Positions 55,247 to 64,000 of a stretch of 64,000 nucleotides of DNA are shown one piece after another (within the stretch, counting starts at the first letter, position 1; every line of letters begins with the position of its first letter). The notes beneath the pieces are model-generated. The model was not told where the DNA came from, searched no databases, and saw only the letters and a program-made list of their open reading frames with translations. The DNA comes from Porticoccaceae bacterium (GTDB taxonomy: Bacteria; Pseudomonadota; Gammaproteobacteria; Pseudomonadales; Porticoccaceae), in contig JABJOY010000034.1 in the NCBI GenBank assembly GCA_018664075.1, positions 1 to 64,000 on the forward strand, in the 5' to 3' direction. Position numbers and translations under genes: made by a program.

Positions 55247-56380
55247 TTAGTCCAGCAATAACCCTGCCAGATGCAGCCTGTGGTGCTGAGCATCCCCATA
55301 CTGATGCTGTGACCCCAGTGCGCGTCTGAGAAAGAGCTGGGCATCGCAGTCGTAGGTGAAACCCATGCCGCCATGGAACTGAATTGCCCGGTCACCGGCA
55401 AACAACAGTGCCTCTGTGGCCTGTGCCTTGGCCATGCGGCAGGCAATTTCAGCATCCTGATCCAGGGGCTGCACGGAAATCACTGTGGCAGCATGATAGA
55501 TCAGGCTGCGGGCGGAATCCATCTGTATCAATATATCTACGGTGGGATGTTTAAGGGCCTGGTAGGAGCCTATCAGGCGGCCAAATTGTATTCTGCTTGT
55601 GAGGTAGCTTACCACAGTGTCCAGTGTTGCAGCGCAGGTGCCGGTGCTCTCTGCGGCAATGAGTAGTGCTCCGATCAGTTTAATATCGCGCAGGGCAGTC
55701 TCGCTCTGGGGCAGAATATCATTGGGAGTAACCTCAACGCCGCTGAAATTCACGGTGCAGGCGCGCTTGGTCTCATCGATCAGCACTTTGCGGCTGAGGG
55801 CATCCGGGCTCAGGCTGGATGCGGCCACCAGTACTAGCACCTGGGCACCATTGTGATTGGCTGACACAATAAAGAAGTCGGCAACGGCGGCATCACTCAC
55901 CAACAGTTTGCTGCCTTCTAATATCAGCTTATCTCCGCTCTCGCTGAGGTTGCAACTGGTGGTTATGGCACCCCAGTCCTCATTGTCGAGTAATGCCAAT
56001 GTGCCTATGCTGCCCTCGGCAACCTGGGGCAGCCAATGGGTTTTATGCTGGTCGGAGCCACCCCGCATGATGGCCTGACTGGCTAGGGTGGTGGCGATAT
56101 AGGGGGTGCTGAGTAAGTGACGGCCCATGCTTTCGATCAGGGCGACGGTGGAGCCGATGCCCAGTTCCGAGCCGCCGTACTGTTCTGGAATGGCAATGCC
56201 TGTCCAGCCCAGTTCGACCATCTCTGACCATACCTGCTGGTTATAGCCATTGTCGGAGGCGATAAGGCTGCGCACTGTGCCTATATCGGATTTGTCGGCA
56301 CAGAAGCTCTTGGCGCTGTCTAATATCATTGCCTGCTCATCGGTAAAGGCAAAGGCCATATTTGCTGTTCTTGAAGTCAT
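55247..56380 (-). CDS. Acyl-CoA dehydrogenase homologue, non-catalytic short subunit of pair 3
   Basis: The 377-residue short subunit, with FAFTDEQAMILDSAKSFC, IQFGRLIGSYQALKHPTVD and FHGGMGFTYDCDAQLFLRR. It ends in QYGDAQHHRLHL in place of the flavin-site motif, and the helix-G region (IKLIGALLIAAEST) has no Glu-Arg. The start at 56380 has AAAGGA about ten bases upstream, which lies inside the end of the long-subunit gene; 14 bases separate the two genes. It is predicted to pair with the dehydrogenase encoded just upstream. Confidence 0.87.
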   Translation of the reverse strand: MTSRTANMAFAFTDEQAMILDSAKSFCADKSDIGTVRSLIASDNGYNQQVWSEMVELGWTGIAIPEQYGGSELGIGSTVALIESMGRHLLSTPYIATTLASQAIMRGGSDQHKTHWLPQVAEGSIGTLALLDNEDWGAITTSCNLSESGDKLILEGSKLLVSDAAVADFFIVSANHNGAQVLVLVAASSLSPDALSRKVLIDETKRACTVNFSGVEVTPNDILPQSETALRDIKLIGALLIAAESTGTCAATLDTVVSYLTSRIQFGRLIGSYQALKHPTVDILIQMDSARSLIYHAATVISVQPLDQDAEIACRMAKAQATEALLFAGDRAIQFHGGMGFTYDCDAQLFLRRALGSQHQYGDAQHHRLHLAGLLLD

Positions 56381-56394
56381 GGGTTCAGTCCTTT

Positions 56395-57597
56395 CTAATC
56401 TTTGGGCAGGCCGAGCACATGCTCGCCGACGATATTGGCTTGCACCTGGCTGGTGCCGCCACCAATAGTGGTGGAGAAATTGTTCATGTAGGCACGCTGC
56501 CAGAAGCCACCGTCAACCGCATCTTTATCACCAACATAGAGGGCGCTCTGGGCACCTTGCAGGTTTAGCGCGTACTGGCGCATGCGACGATAGAACTCAG
56601 TGCTTCGCAGCTTGCCCGACAGGGACAGGGAGTTGGGGTAGTCGGCGCACAGGGCAGGGGTCTGTATGCGTTTTTCAGCCAAGTGAAGGGCTTTTTCTTC
56701 AATCAGAAATTTGACCAGGTTATCTCTGGTCAGGGGATCTTTGAGCAGTGGCTGGCCCTCCCGTTCAATCTCTGCGGCCATCTTGAGCAGATCATTCATC
56801 ACGATTGAGAGTATTGAAATACCCCCAGCTGCACCGGCTTCTGCGCCGCGCTCATATTGCAATGTCTGCATGGCAATGCGCCAGCCCTGACCTTCTTCGC
56901 CCATAATGCAGTCGGCTGGAATGCGTGCATCGGTAAAGAAGGTTTCAGTAAAGCCATATTCGCCGGTGAGCTTTTTGATGGGCTGGGTGCTGATGCCATC
57001 TACATGCATCGGGGCGAGGAAAAATGACAGGCCGTTATATTTGCGCTCAGCCTGACTGTCGGTGCGGGCCAGCAGAATCATATATTTGGCATAGTTGCCC
57101 ATGGTGGTCCAGATTTTGCTGCCGTTAACCAGATAGTGGTCGCCATCTCGTTCGGCTCTGGTCTGGATGCTGCCAAGGTCGGAGCCATGGTTGGGCTCTG
57201 AGAAGCCTTGGCACCAGATATCCTCAGCACTAAGAATGCCTTTAAGGTATTTCTCTCGCTCGTAGTCAGTGCCTTTGTCGAGGATTAATGGCCCGGCCCA
57301 GCCAAGCCCAATCACATTGAAGCATATGGGTACTCGGGCTAACTTCATTTCCTCATCGGCAATGTTCTGGTAGCTCGGTGACAGCCCGCGACCGCCATAT
57401 TTCTCTGGCCATGCCATGCCCAGATAGCCGGCAGACCAGACTTTGTGCTGCCATTCCCGAAGGAAATCCAGCACCTGTTCGGAGCCAACTTCCATAAAGG
57501 TCTGGGGCAGCAGAAAGCCGGGGTCAGCTGGTTGGTTGTGTTTTATCCAGTCGGCGACTTCAGCGCGAAATTCCTGCAGGTCTTTGTCGGTAGCCAT
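56395..57597 (-). CDS. Acyl-CoA dehydrogenase, catalytic-type long subunit of pair 3
   Basis: A 400-residue dehydrogenase, with GMAWPEKYGGRGLSP, WCQGFSEPNHGSDLG and the C-terminal IGGGTSQVQANIVGEHVLGLP. Glu249 in QYER on helix G is the likely base; the MCAD position is Gly. First gene of a minus-strand operon with its short partner and the type B carboxylesterase. The upstream region holds two well-spaced TTGG(T/C)GCCAA palindromes. It closely resembles the mycobacterial steroid dehydrogenase large subunits in layout, but the substrate is not known. Confidence 0.9.
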   Translation of the reverse strand: MATDKDLQEFRAEVADWIKHNQPADPGFLLPQTFMEVGSEQVLDFLREWQHKVWSAGYLGMAWPEKYGGRGLSPSYQNIADEEMKLARVPICFNVIGLGWAGPLILDKGTDYEREKYLKGILSAEDIWCQGFSEPNHGSDLGSIQTRAERDGDHYLVNGSKIWTTMGNYAKYMILLARTDSQAERKYNGLSFFLAPMHVDGISTQPIKKLTGEYGFTETFFTDARIPADCIMGEEGQGWRIAMQTLQYERGAEAGAAGGISILSIVMNDLLKMAAEIEREGQPLLKDPLTRDNLVKFLIEEKALHLAEKRIQTPALCADYPNSLSLSGKLRSTEFYRRMRQYALNLQGAQSALYVGDKDAVDGGFWQRAYMNNFSTTIGGGTSQVQANIVGEHVLGLPKD

Positions 57598-57971
57598 AGC
57601 TGTAGATCTCTCAATTTATTTTTGCTTTGCGCAACCTTAGCCCTGGGGGCCCCAAGAGTCTTTTTAATTGGTGCCAATCGATAGAGATTTGGCGCCAATT
57701 GGCTGTATCTAAAAGTCTGCCTGGGGCTGATTGAGTAGGGTTTGCATCTCAATTAATGATTAATGTTATTTATCACAATAGTGCGATAACCAATTGATAA
57801 ATATATGTATATGCCTGTATTTTTTTATTGTTTATATATCCATATCAAGGTCGCTATCTGATAGCTGACCACCGCCCTTTACTGTTATGGGTGGGCAAAT
57901 TATTTGCACTTTATTTGCAGTAAGCCCCAGCCAAAGGTTATCGTGTTGGTTTTAATCTACACTATTCCTCA
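57598..57971. promoter_or_regulatory. 374-base divergent interval between dehydrogenase pair 3 and waaF
   Basis: Near the dehydrogenase end lie two palindromes, TTGGTGCCAA (57668-57677) and TTGGCGCCAA (57689-57698), exactly 21 bases apart. The second overlaps GCCAATTGGC (57694-57703). The middle is AT-rich with a TTATC/GATAA inverted repeat. Near the waaF end the 9-base unit TTATTTGCA repeats directly at 57900 and 57911. No gene was seen in the interval. Confidence 0.55.
57668..57698. promoter_or_regulatory. Tandem 10-base palindromes, candidate operator of dehydrogenase pair 3
   Basis: TTGGTGCCAA and the perfect palindrome TTGGCGCCAA start 21 bases apart, two turns of the helix, 70-100 bases before the dehydrogenase start. 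The same face of the DNA would be presented to two dimers of one regulator. Confidence 0.5.
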
Positions 57972-59033
57972 ATGCCTCCAAGTAATCCCAAACAGACAGT
58001 CGCAGCGACCGGTTCTGCGCCAAAAATCCTTGTGGTTGGTCCTTCATGGGTCGGCGACATGATGATGGCCCAGGCGCTTTTTATTGCCCTGAAGCAACAG
58101 CAGCCCGGGGCTATTATTGATGTGCTGGCGCTGGGTTGGTGCAGGCCTATTCTTGCGCGGATGCCCCAGGTCAATCGTACTATCCCGATGCCTCTGGGTC
58201 ATGGCAAGTTTGATCTCAAGGGACGCAAAGCATTGGGTGTCAGTCTGCGCGATGAACATTATGACCAGGCTATTGTGCTGCCCAACTCCTGGAAGTCGGC
58301 GCTGATTCCATGGTTTGCCAATATTCCTGTACGCACTGGCTGGAAGGGCGAGGCGCGGTACTTTTTGCTCAATGATCTGCGCAAGTTAAATAAAACCACA
58401 TTACCGATGATGGTGCAGCGCTATGTAGCACTGGCCTATCCCCGAGCCAGTGCAGAGCGCGAGGCTCTAGGCCATTGCCCACTGCCTGCGCTGCAAGTAG
58501 ATCCCCGGCAGTTGCCAACGCTGGCTGAGAAGTTCAATCTGTCGCGGCAACCCATGCTGGCCATCTGCCCCGGAGCTGAATTTGGTCCCGCCAAGCAATG
58601 GCCGGTAGATTACTACGCTAATCTGGCCAGACAGTTTATTGATAAGGACTGGCAGGTGGCGATTATGGGTTCTCCCTCTGATGTTGAGACCGGTGAGGAT
58701 ATTGCCAGTAGCGTTGACTCTGAGTCTATTGTTAATCTGTGCGGAGAAACCAGCCTTGAGGAGGCTATAGATATTCTGTCTATGGCTGAGAAGGTGGTGT
58801 CCAATGACTCCGGGCTTATGCATATTGCGTCGGCGTTAAATCGGCCGCTGATTGCTCTCTATGGCCCGACCTCTGCCGAATTTACGCCGCCTCTGTGTCG
58901 CGATGCCCGCATACTGTCTGTGAAGGTTGACTGTGGCCCCTGTTTTCAGCGGCAATGTCCCCAGGGGCATCACAAATGTATGACCCAGCTGGGTGTTGAT
59001 ACTGTGATTAATGAGCTTGATGCTATTGGTTAA
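57972..59033 (+). CDS. waaF: ADP-heptose:LPS heptosyltransferase II
   Basis: A 353-residue family 9 glycosyltransferase that adds the second heptose to the LPS inner core in the cytosol. Visible are VVGPSWVGDMMMAQALF at the N-terminus, CPGAEFGPAKQWPVDYYANLA in the middle, and the ADP-heptose site VSNDSGLMHIASALNRPLIALYGPTSAEFTPP, followed by a Cys-rich CGPCFQRQCPQGHHKCM. Length and motifs match WaaF rather than WaaC or WaaQ. First gene of the LPS core block. Confidence 0.92.
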   Translation: MPPSNPKQTVAATGSAPKILVVGPSWVGDMMMAQALFIALKQQQPGAIIDVLALGWCRPILARMPQVNRTIPMPLGHGKFDLKGRKALGVSLRDEHYDQAIVLPNSWKSALIPWFANIPVRTGWKGEARYFLLNDLRKLNKTTLPMMVQRYVALAYPRASAEREALGHCPLPALQVDPRQLPTLAEKFNLSRQPMLAICPGAEFGPAKQWPVDYYANLARQFIDKDWQVAIMGSPSDVETGEDIASSVDSESIVNLCGETSLEEAIDILSMAEKVVSNDSGLMHIASALNRPLIALYGPTSAEFTPPLCRDARILSVKVDCGPCFQRQCPQGHHKCMTQLGVDTVINELDAIG

Positions 59034-59065
59034 GTCTGTGATTAGGCCGTTCTTCAGGCTGCCAA

Positions 59066-60142
59066 TCAGGGACTGAGCAGTTTTTGATAGAGTTCGAGGT
59101 GCTGGCTAGCCAGATTGTCCCAGCTTAGATTTAAGGGCGTGACCTTCTGCCGTGACTGTAGCAGAGCAGCAGAAGCATCAGCCCAGGCTGCAATATCCGG
59201 ATTATCCCCATTCATTGAATAAACCTCTCCCTGCTGGGGGCCAATAAGCGGTGCGATGCCGCATTTGTCGGAGATCAGCACTGGAATCCCGGCGGCATTG
59301 GCCTCGGCAATCACCATGCCAAATGGCTCGGCTCGGGCCGGGTGCAGCAGCAGGTCAATCTGACTGAGAAAGGGCTCGGTGGAATCCTGCCAGCCTGATA
59401 GCTGATAGGAATCTGCTGGCCAATGTTTAAACATTGGGCCAATCTGTTCTTTATCGCATCCGGCAACAATAAATTTTACATCTGGCAGTCTTTGGCGGGT
59501 GGTCTCCACAATCTGACAGGCGATATCCAGGCCTTTTCTGTGCCATTCCCGACCCATAAAGCCTATCGTCAGGCCTCTGGAGTCTGTTTTGAGGTTGGTG
59601 AGATTGGCATCTACCGCCGGGTGAGCTGGGGCTGCAATCTTTTTTTCTGCTGCCGGGTAGAGGTCTTTAAGATAGCTGGCAATCAGTGCCGAATTGGGCA
59701 GTATCTGCTGCACCTGATCGGCTAGCAGTTCACGCTTTTCAAGATAGGTCCACATATGGATTCTGGGTGAGAGAAAGTCCAGCAGTCTGCGCCTGCGCAT
59801 GGCAAATGGCGGGCCATGAAAGGTTGTTACCTGATGAACTGAGGTTCTTTCATGGCTGTGGATAATCGCTTTTGAGTAGTCAGTGGTTGCGACATGTCTG
59901 GCCACCCGCCGGGAAAACACCCATTGCGCCAGCCACCGGGGTCTGAAAATAGGCTGCCCGAGTTCGATAACAGTAATTCCTTCAGCAACAGAATCCAGAG
60001 GCTGTGCATGCTCACAGAGCACTGTCACTGGTTGCCCCTGTCGGACCAGAGCCAATGTTAGGCTGTGGACATATTTCTCCATGCCCCCACTGGTGCCATA
60101 TTGGCGAACAATGTGGACTGAAGCTGTTTTTACTCTGGTCAT
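59066..60142 (-). CDS. Glycosyltransferase family 4 (LPS core, WaaG-like)
   Basis: The 358-residue GT-B enzyme has the N-terminal RQYGTSGGMEKYVHSL acceptor side and the GT4 nucleotide site IGFMGREWHRKGLDIA, with HPARAEPFGMVIAEANAAGIPVLISDKCG containing the EX7E glutamates. It probably transfers a hexose or heptose onto the lipid A core. It is the only gene of the cluster on the minus strand and is divergent from the GT2 gene, with the start codons about 96 bases apart. Sugar specificity is unknown. Confidence 0.87.
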   Translation of the reverse strand: MTRVKTASVHIVRQYGTSGGMEKYVHSLTLALVRQGQPVTVLCEHAQPLDSVAEGITVIELGQPIFRPRWLAQWVFSRRVARHVATTDYSKAIIHSHERTSVHQVTTFHGPPFAMRRRRLLDFLSPRIHMWTYLEKRELLADQVQQILPNSALIASYLKDLYPAAEKKIAAPAHPAVDANLTNLKTDSRGLTIGFMGREWHRKGLDIACQIVETTRQRLPDVKFIVAGCDKEQIGPMFKHWPADSYQLSGWQDSTEPFLSQIDLLLHPARAEPFGMVIAEANAAGIPVLISDKCGIAPLIGPQQGEVYSMNGDNPDIAAWADASAALLQSRQKVTPLNLSWDNLASQHLELYQKLLSP

Positions 60143-60238
60143 TGGCGATTGTCGACGGTTATTGTCACTGTGTTACAGACACTTTCATGGCCTTGTTGTA
60201 TTATGCACGCACCTATAGCAATGATGCAAAAACTCGCC

Positions 60239-61012
60239 ATGTCTGCACCAAAAAGAAGCTCAATATCTGCGGTTGTTATCAGTTTAAATGAAAGTGTGAA
60301 CATTGGGCGCTGTTTGGCTAGCCTCAGTTTCTGCGATGATATTATGCTGGTGGATTCCGGGAGCACAGATAATACGGTGGCTCTGGCGGAAGCTGCGGGC
60401 GCCAGGGTTATTACTCAGGATTGGCTTGGCTTTGGCAGGCAAAAACAGTTTGCGGTAGATCAGGCCAAACATAACTGGGTGCTCTGTATTGACGCAGATG
60501 AGGTGGTCAGCGCTGCTCTTCAAACTGAGATACAGAAATTGGATTTTGCCACTGATAAGACAGCGGCTTACAGATTCCCCCGGCGCAATCACTTTTTGGG
60601 CAAGGCTCTTAATTATGGCGAAGGCTACCCGGATTTAAGTCTGCGGCTGTTTAATCGCAGGCAGGCTTATTGGTCGGATGATACTGTCCATGAAACGGTG
60701 GTAGCCGATGGGCCGGTCAGCAGTCTGCGTGGGGATCTGCTGCATTTCTCCGAGGACAGTATTGCCAGTTATCTTGAAAAGCAGGCTGTGTACACTGATC
60801 TGCAAGCCGAGGCACTGTTTGCCCGTGGCAAAATGGTTGCGCCATGGAAGTGCTTTACCAGCCCTTTAATACGCTTTATTAAATTCTATATTTTCCGGCG
60901 TGGCTTTCTCGATGGCCTGCCTGGGTTTATTCATATCTCAATCGGTTGTTTTACAGGGTTTTGCAAGTACGCAAAATTGATTGAGCTGCAGCGCCACCGC
61001 GATCAGCAGTAG
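60239..61012 (+). CDS. Glycosyltransferase family 2 (WaaE/KdtX-like)
   Basis: A 257-residue GT-A enzyme beginning SISAVVISLNESVNIGRCLASL, with DIMLVDSGSTDNT, the metal-binding DAD in VLCIDADEVV, and a C-terminal region typical of LPS core beta-1,4-glucosyltransferases (FRRGFLDGLPGF). The family adds glucose or another sugar to heptose I. Several upstream in-frame ATGs exist (60203, 60221, 60224); the one at 60239 best fits the family N-terminus. It precedes two GT4 genes on the same strand with short gaps. Confidence 0.87.
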   Translation: MSAPKRSSISAVVISLNESVNIGRCLASLSFCDDIMLVDSGSTDNTVALAEAAGARVITQDWLGFGRQKQFAVDQAKHNWVLCIDADEVVSAALQTEIQKLDFATDKTAAYRFPRRNHFLGKALNYGEGYPDLSLRLFNRRQAYWSDDTVHETVVADGPVSSLRGDLLHFSEDSIASYLEKQAVYTDLQAEALFARGKMVAPWKCFTSPLIRFIKFYIFRRGFLDGLPGFIHISIGCFTGFCKYAKLIELQRHRDQQ

Positions 61013-61020
61013 GGATTATT

Positions 61021-62160
61021 GTGACTATTGAAGTTGCCCTGATCAGACAGGAGCAAACCGGCGGTGACGGTGGGGCTCAGGCGATTATTGACCTTATGTT
61101 GCAGGCTTTGCGTCAGCGGCAGGATATCAAACTGTCACTGCTGTGCCGGCAATGGGATTCAGCTGCGGGCTCCGAAGGTAAGGTGATTATTGACCCTCCC
61201 TTTCGCGGGCGCAGAGACAAGCAGCGGTCTTTTAATCAGGCGGTTAAAGATTATCTGGGCAACCATTCATTCGATATTATTCAATCCCACGAGCGGCTTA
61301 ATGGCTGTCATATTTTTAGAGCTGGGGATGGGGTGCACAAGGTCTGGTTACAACAGCGGGCGAAAACAGCTAATCTGTTGCAGCGCTGGTGGCAGTCAAA
61401 GTCCAGTTACCATAGAGATTTGCTGGCTGAAGAAAAGCTTATGTTTGAGAGTGACTCACTGCAAAAAGTGATCTGCAATTCAAATATGGTCAGGGAGGAG
61501 GTTGCCCGTAACTTTGCCATAGATAAGCATAAATTAGCGGTTATCTATAATGCTGTGGATAGCCAGAGCTATAAGCCTGCAGAGGGCCAGGTGAAGGCGG
61601 AACTGCGCCAGGCTGTGGATATTCCCGAGAGCGCGCTGGTGTTTATTTTTGCCGGCTCTGGTTTTGAACGCAAAAACCTGGGTGCTACGCTGCGGGCTTT
61701 TAGTCAGTTGCCAGAAAACTGCTATCTGGTCGTGGTTGGCCGAGACAAAAAACATCGTGCCTATCACAGATTGGCCAATCAATTGAACTGTGGCAATCGA
61801 GTGCGCTTTCTTGGTGCCCAGGAAAAATCTAAAATGCCGACCCTTTATCAGCTTGCCGATGTGCTGGTACTGCCAACCATCTATGATCCATTCCCCAATG
61901 TGATTTTAGAGGCCCTGGCAACTGGGCTGCCCTGCATCACTACGGCAAATTGCGGCGCTGTTGATGTTATTCCCGGTGCAAATTGTGGAGTGATTGTTGA
62001 GGTGGCTGATGATCAGGGGCTGGCTGATGCAATGGCTGGCTATCAGGATGCTGAACGACTCAATGTAGAGTCTGGCAGGGCGCGGGAACTGGCATTGACA
62101 TTTACCCAGCAGCGAATGCAGACGAGCCTGTTGAGCCTGTATAGGGAGATACTGAATTAA
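61021..62160 (+). CDS. Glycosyltransferase family 4 (WaaG-like)
   Basis: The 379-residue GT-B protein starts with GTG. It shows the N-terminal QTGGDGGAQAIIDLM glycine loop, the nucleotide-sugar region FIFAGSGFERKNLGATLRAF, VVVGRDKKHRAY, and the EX7E site DPFPNVILEALATGLPCITTANCGAVDVI. The pattern is that of LPS core glucosyltransferase I (WaaG, UDP-glucose). The stop overlaps the next start by one base. Confidence 0.88.
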   Translation: MTIEVALIRQEQTGGDGGAQAIIDLMLQALRQRQDIKLSLLCRQWDSAAGSEGKVIIDPPFRGRRDKQRSFNQAVKDYLGNHSFDIIQSHERLNGCHIFRAGDGVHKVWLQQRAKTANLLQRWWQSKSSYHRDLLAEEKLMFESDSLQKVICNSNMVREEVARNFAIDKHKLAVIYNAVDSQSYKPAEGQVKAELRQAVDIPESALVFIFAGSGFERKNLGATLRAFSQLPENCYLVVVGRDKKHRAYHRLANQLNCGNRVRFLGAQEKSKMPTLYQLADVLVLPTIYDPFPNVILEALATGLPCITTANCGAVDVIPGANCGVIVEVADDQGLADAMAGYQDAERLNVESGRARELALTFTQQRMQTSLLSLYREILN

Positions 62161-63281
62161 TGACTGTAGAGAGTCGGTTTTATCATATTGTGCACACTGA
62201 ATCCTCCGGAGGCTGGGGTGGTCAGGAGATCCGTATTCTCAATGAGATACGTGAATTCGTTAAGCTCGGTTTTCCGGTCACTCTGGTCTGTGATGCTGGC
62301 TCTCCCATAGCGTTGCGGGCGCAGCAATATGGACTCACTACGGTGCAACTGCCTATGGGTAAGAAAACCATTAAAGGCTTGTTTGCCCTGCGGCGATGGA
62401 TTGTGCAAAATGATTTTGACCTGATTAATACCCATAGTTCATCGGATAGCTGGATGGTGGCGGTGGCTATGTTGATGACCTTAAAGACCGTACCAATCAT
62501 TCGAACCAGGCATGTGTCGGCGCCGGTTTCGACCAATCGCTCAACCAGCTGGCTATATAAAAAAGCAGCGGCTCATGTTGTCACCACTGGTGAGAGGCTG
62601 CGGCAAACTCTGATTCGTGACAATGGCATCAGTCCGGATAACGTGACCTCTGTTCCCACTGGTATTGACTGTAATATTTTTACTCCGACCAAGGATGTCG
62701 AAGCAGTGCGCAAGGCACTGGATCTGCCGCTGGATAAATGCATTATCGGCATTGTTGCCACTTTGCGGAGTTGGAAAGGGCACAGCTATTTGCTCGACGC
62801 ATTTAGTCAAATTGATCTGTCAGACAGCCATTTGCTGGTTGTTGGTGATGGCCCTCAGTGGGACAATATCAATAAGCAAATAGACCGCTTGGGTCTCAGG
62901 GAAAAAGTCACATTGTGCGGCGATCAACAGGATGTGGTGCCCTGGATGCAGGCTATGGATATTTTTACTCTGCCGTCCTATGCCAATGAAGGTGTTCCCC
63001 AGGGCTTGATGCAGGCGATGGCCTGTGGGTTGCCGGTTATCTCAACAGATGTGGGCAGTATTGTTGAAATTATCGATGACAATTACACCGGTATTATTGT
63101 TGAAAAACAGAGTGCTGCTGCCCTGACTAAAGCTATTACAGCTCTCAGGCAGGATAACAATCTGCGCCAGTCAATCGCTGAGCGAGCATTGCTGTTTGCG
63201 CGGCAAAACTGTGATATCAGTGCTATGAGGGACCGAATGAATTCAGTGTTTTTAACCATTCTTAACAGGAATAACAGATGA
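62160..63281 (+). CDS. Glycosyltransferase family 4
   Basis: A 373-residue GT-B enzyme with the acceptor motif SSGGWGGQEIRILNE, the donor-site VPTGIDCNIF and IVATLRSWKGHSYLLDAF, and EGVPQGLMQAMACGLPVISTDVGSIVEII with the EX7E-like pair (Gln-Gly variant around the first glutamate). Part of the core operon: TAATG overlap with the preceding gene and ATGA overlap with the ligase gene. Donor sugar not known. Confidence 0.88.
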   Translation: MTVESRFYHIVHTESSGGWGGQEIRILNEIREFVKLGFPVTLVCDAGSPIALRAQQYGLTTVQLPMGKKTIKGLFALRRWIVQNDFDLINTHSSSDSWMVAVAMLMTLKTVPIIRTRHVSAPVSTNRSTSWLYKKAAAHVVTTGERLRQTLIRDNGISPDNVTSVPTGIDCNIFTPTKDVEAVRKALDLPLDKCIIGIVATLRSWKGHSYLLDAFSQIDLSDSHLLVVGDGPQWDNINKQIDRLGLREKVTLCGDQQDVVPWMQAMDIFTLPSYANEGVPQGLMQAMACGLPVISTDVGSIVEIIDDNYTGIIVEKQSAAALTKAITALRQDNNLRQSIAERALLFARQNCDISAMRDRMNSVFLTILNRNNR

Positions 63282-64000
63282 AGGATCAACCAGCTGTATC
63301 GGTAAAATGGGAATTCTATTCCCTATGTCTTCTGGCGGCTAGTCTGCCGATTGTTGAGGTCACAAAAAACTTAGCCTGGTTTATGTTGGTGATTTTTTTT
63401 GCGATCAGGAATATAAAAACCAAACAAGATTTGTTGGCAGATTTTCTTGGTAATATGTTTCTCGGATTTATGCTCCTGAGTGCTGTGGCTGCGGTGGGAG
63501 CCAGTTTCAATGGTTATGACTCGGGCAAGATCAGCGATATTATCAGGTACGGATTGGTGGGCTGGATGCTAATGTATATCCCATTATCCAAACAGCAAAT
63601 TTATACCATTCTGGCACTACTTTTTGTGGCTACCAGTATTGGCGTGATTGTCGCTTATCTTGAGACAGCTTACTGGCAGGGCGGGGCTTTTGAGTTGCGT
63701 TCTGTGGGGCATATCAACCATACGGCGATATTTATTGCATTGACGCTGGGTGCTGTCGTCCCTTTGCTACTCTCTAGAACTAGCGCTTTTCAGGCTCGTC
63801 TGGTGCTTATGCCCATGGCGATTATTCTGACCGCAGGGCTGTTCTTTGCAGATAGCAGGGCGGGGATTGTGGCTCTGGCGATTATCGTTGCAATTGCCCT
63901 GTTGCATAGCCTGATGTTCCATCTTAAAACAGGTGTTGCTGTATTATTATTGGCTATTGCGGCTGGTGGATATATGGTTTCTGCACCGCCCAAGGTGGTT
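63278..64000 (+). CDS. O-antigen ligase-like (WaaL/Wzy) membrane protein, cut by the right edge
   Basis: The frame is open from the ATG at 63278, overlapping the previous stop (ATGA), to the edge of the window: 241 codons with no stop. The product is strongly hydrophobic, with at least six membrane helices. The segment ELRSVGHINHTAIFIALTLG and the later FFADSRAGIVALAI match the conserved membrane core (SRxG motif) of O-antigen ligases and polymerases. It is placed directly after core glycosyltransferases, as waaL commonly is. The large periplasmic loop and the end are missing, so ligase versus polymerase cannot be decided. Confidence 0.8.
   Translation, partial: MKDQPAVSVKWEFYSLCLLAASLPIVEVTKNLAWFMLVIFFAIRNIKTKQDLLADFLGNMFLGFMLLSAVAAVGASFNGYDSGKISDIIRYGLVGWMLMYIPLSKQQIYTILALLFVATSIGVIVAYLETAYWQGGAFELRSVGHINHTAIFIALTLGAVVPLLLSRTSAFQARLVLMPMAIILTAGLFFADSRAGIVALAIIVAIALLHSLMFHLKTGVAVLLLAIAAGGYMVSAPPKVV

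Overview
The window reads as chromosome of an aerobic, lipid-degrading Gammaproteobacterium, most likely a marine member of the Cellvibrionales / Spongiibacteraceae / SAR92 type. This assignment is inferred from gene content: many acyl-CoA dehydrogenases, an Atu-type carboxylase cluster, glutathione-linked formaldehyde oxidation and LPS-core glycosyltransferases. No rRNA, tRNA, CRISPR array, intact insertion sequence or prophage was recognised. Both window edges cut genes: a GMC oxidoreductase at the left and an O-antigen ligase-like membrane protein at the right.

Left part (1-9.7 kb): the end of a GMC oxidoreductase, an SDR-fold protein whose usual Tyr/Lys pair is missing, a DUF6482-like small protein, two exported proteins (one a CBM9-like plus DUF5916 outer-membrane barrel), a MAPEG protein, a lipoprotein of the class C beta-lactamase fold, a guanidinobutyrase and a secreted amidohydrolase.

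C1 and molybdenum part (9.8-25.7 kb): S-(hydroxymethyl)glutathione dehydrogenase and S-formylglutathione hydrolase turn formaldehyde into formate. A complete fdsGBACD formate dehydrogenase oxidises formate to CO2. After an unknown gene and an iodotyrosine-deiodinase-like flavoprotein comes a compact operon, moaCDE-mobA-moeB-moaB-moeA-moaA plus a TauE/SafE permease. It encodes the molybdenum cofactor pathway that the formate dehydrogenase needs. Enzyme and cofactor supply therefore sit together.

Regulated oxidoreductase group (25.8-30.7 kb): a protein with two complete TetR DNA-binding domains in one chain, preceded by a near-perfect inverted repeat, followed by an iron alcohol dehydrogenase, a hotdog thioesterase, an SDR and an MltC-like lytic transglycosylase.

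Large acyl-CoA catabolic part (30.7-57.6 kb): TesB, three separate adjacent pairs of acyl-CoA dehydrogenases, a single ACAD10/11-like dehydrogenase, an MFE-2-like hydroxyacyl-CoA dehydrogenase, a quinone oxidoreductase, an SCP2 sterol carrier protein and an MFS transporter. It continues with an AtuA-AtuC-AtuE-AtuF carboxylation module, a glutathione transferase, a FadH-type dienoyl-CoA reductase, two esterases and a DUF1295 membrane protein. In each dehydrogenase pair one subunit keeps the helix-G Glu-Arg catalytic motif and the partner lacks it. This is the pattern of the heterotetrameric enzymes of steroid side-chain degradation. Together the genes suggest breakdown of a branched or cyclic isoprenoid (terpenoid, sterol or steroid-like) substrate. 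No acyl-CoA synthetase or thiolase lies in the window, so the pathway is not complete here.

Right part (57.9-64 kb): LPS core genes (WaaF-type heptosyltransferase, one GT2 and three GT4 glycosyltransferases, and the start of a WaaL-like ligase).
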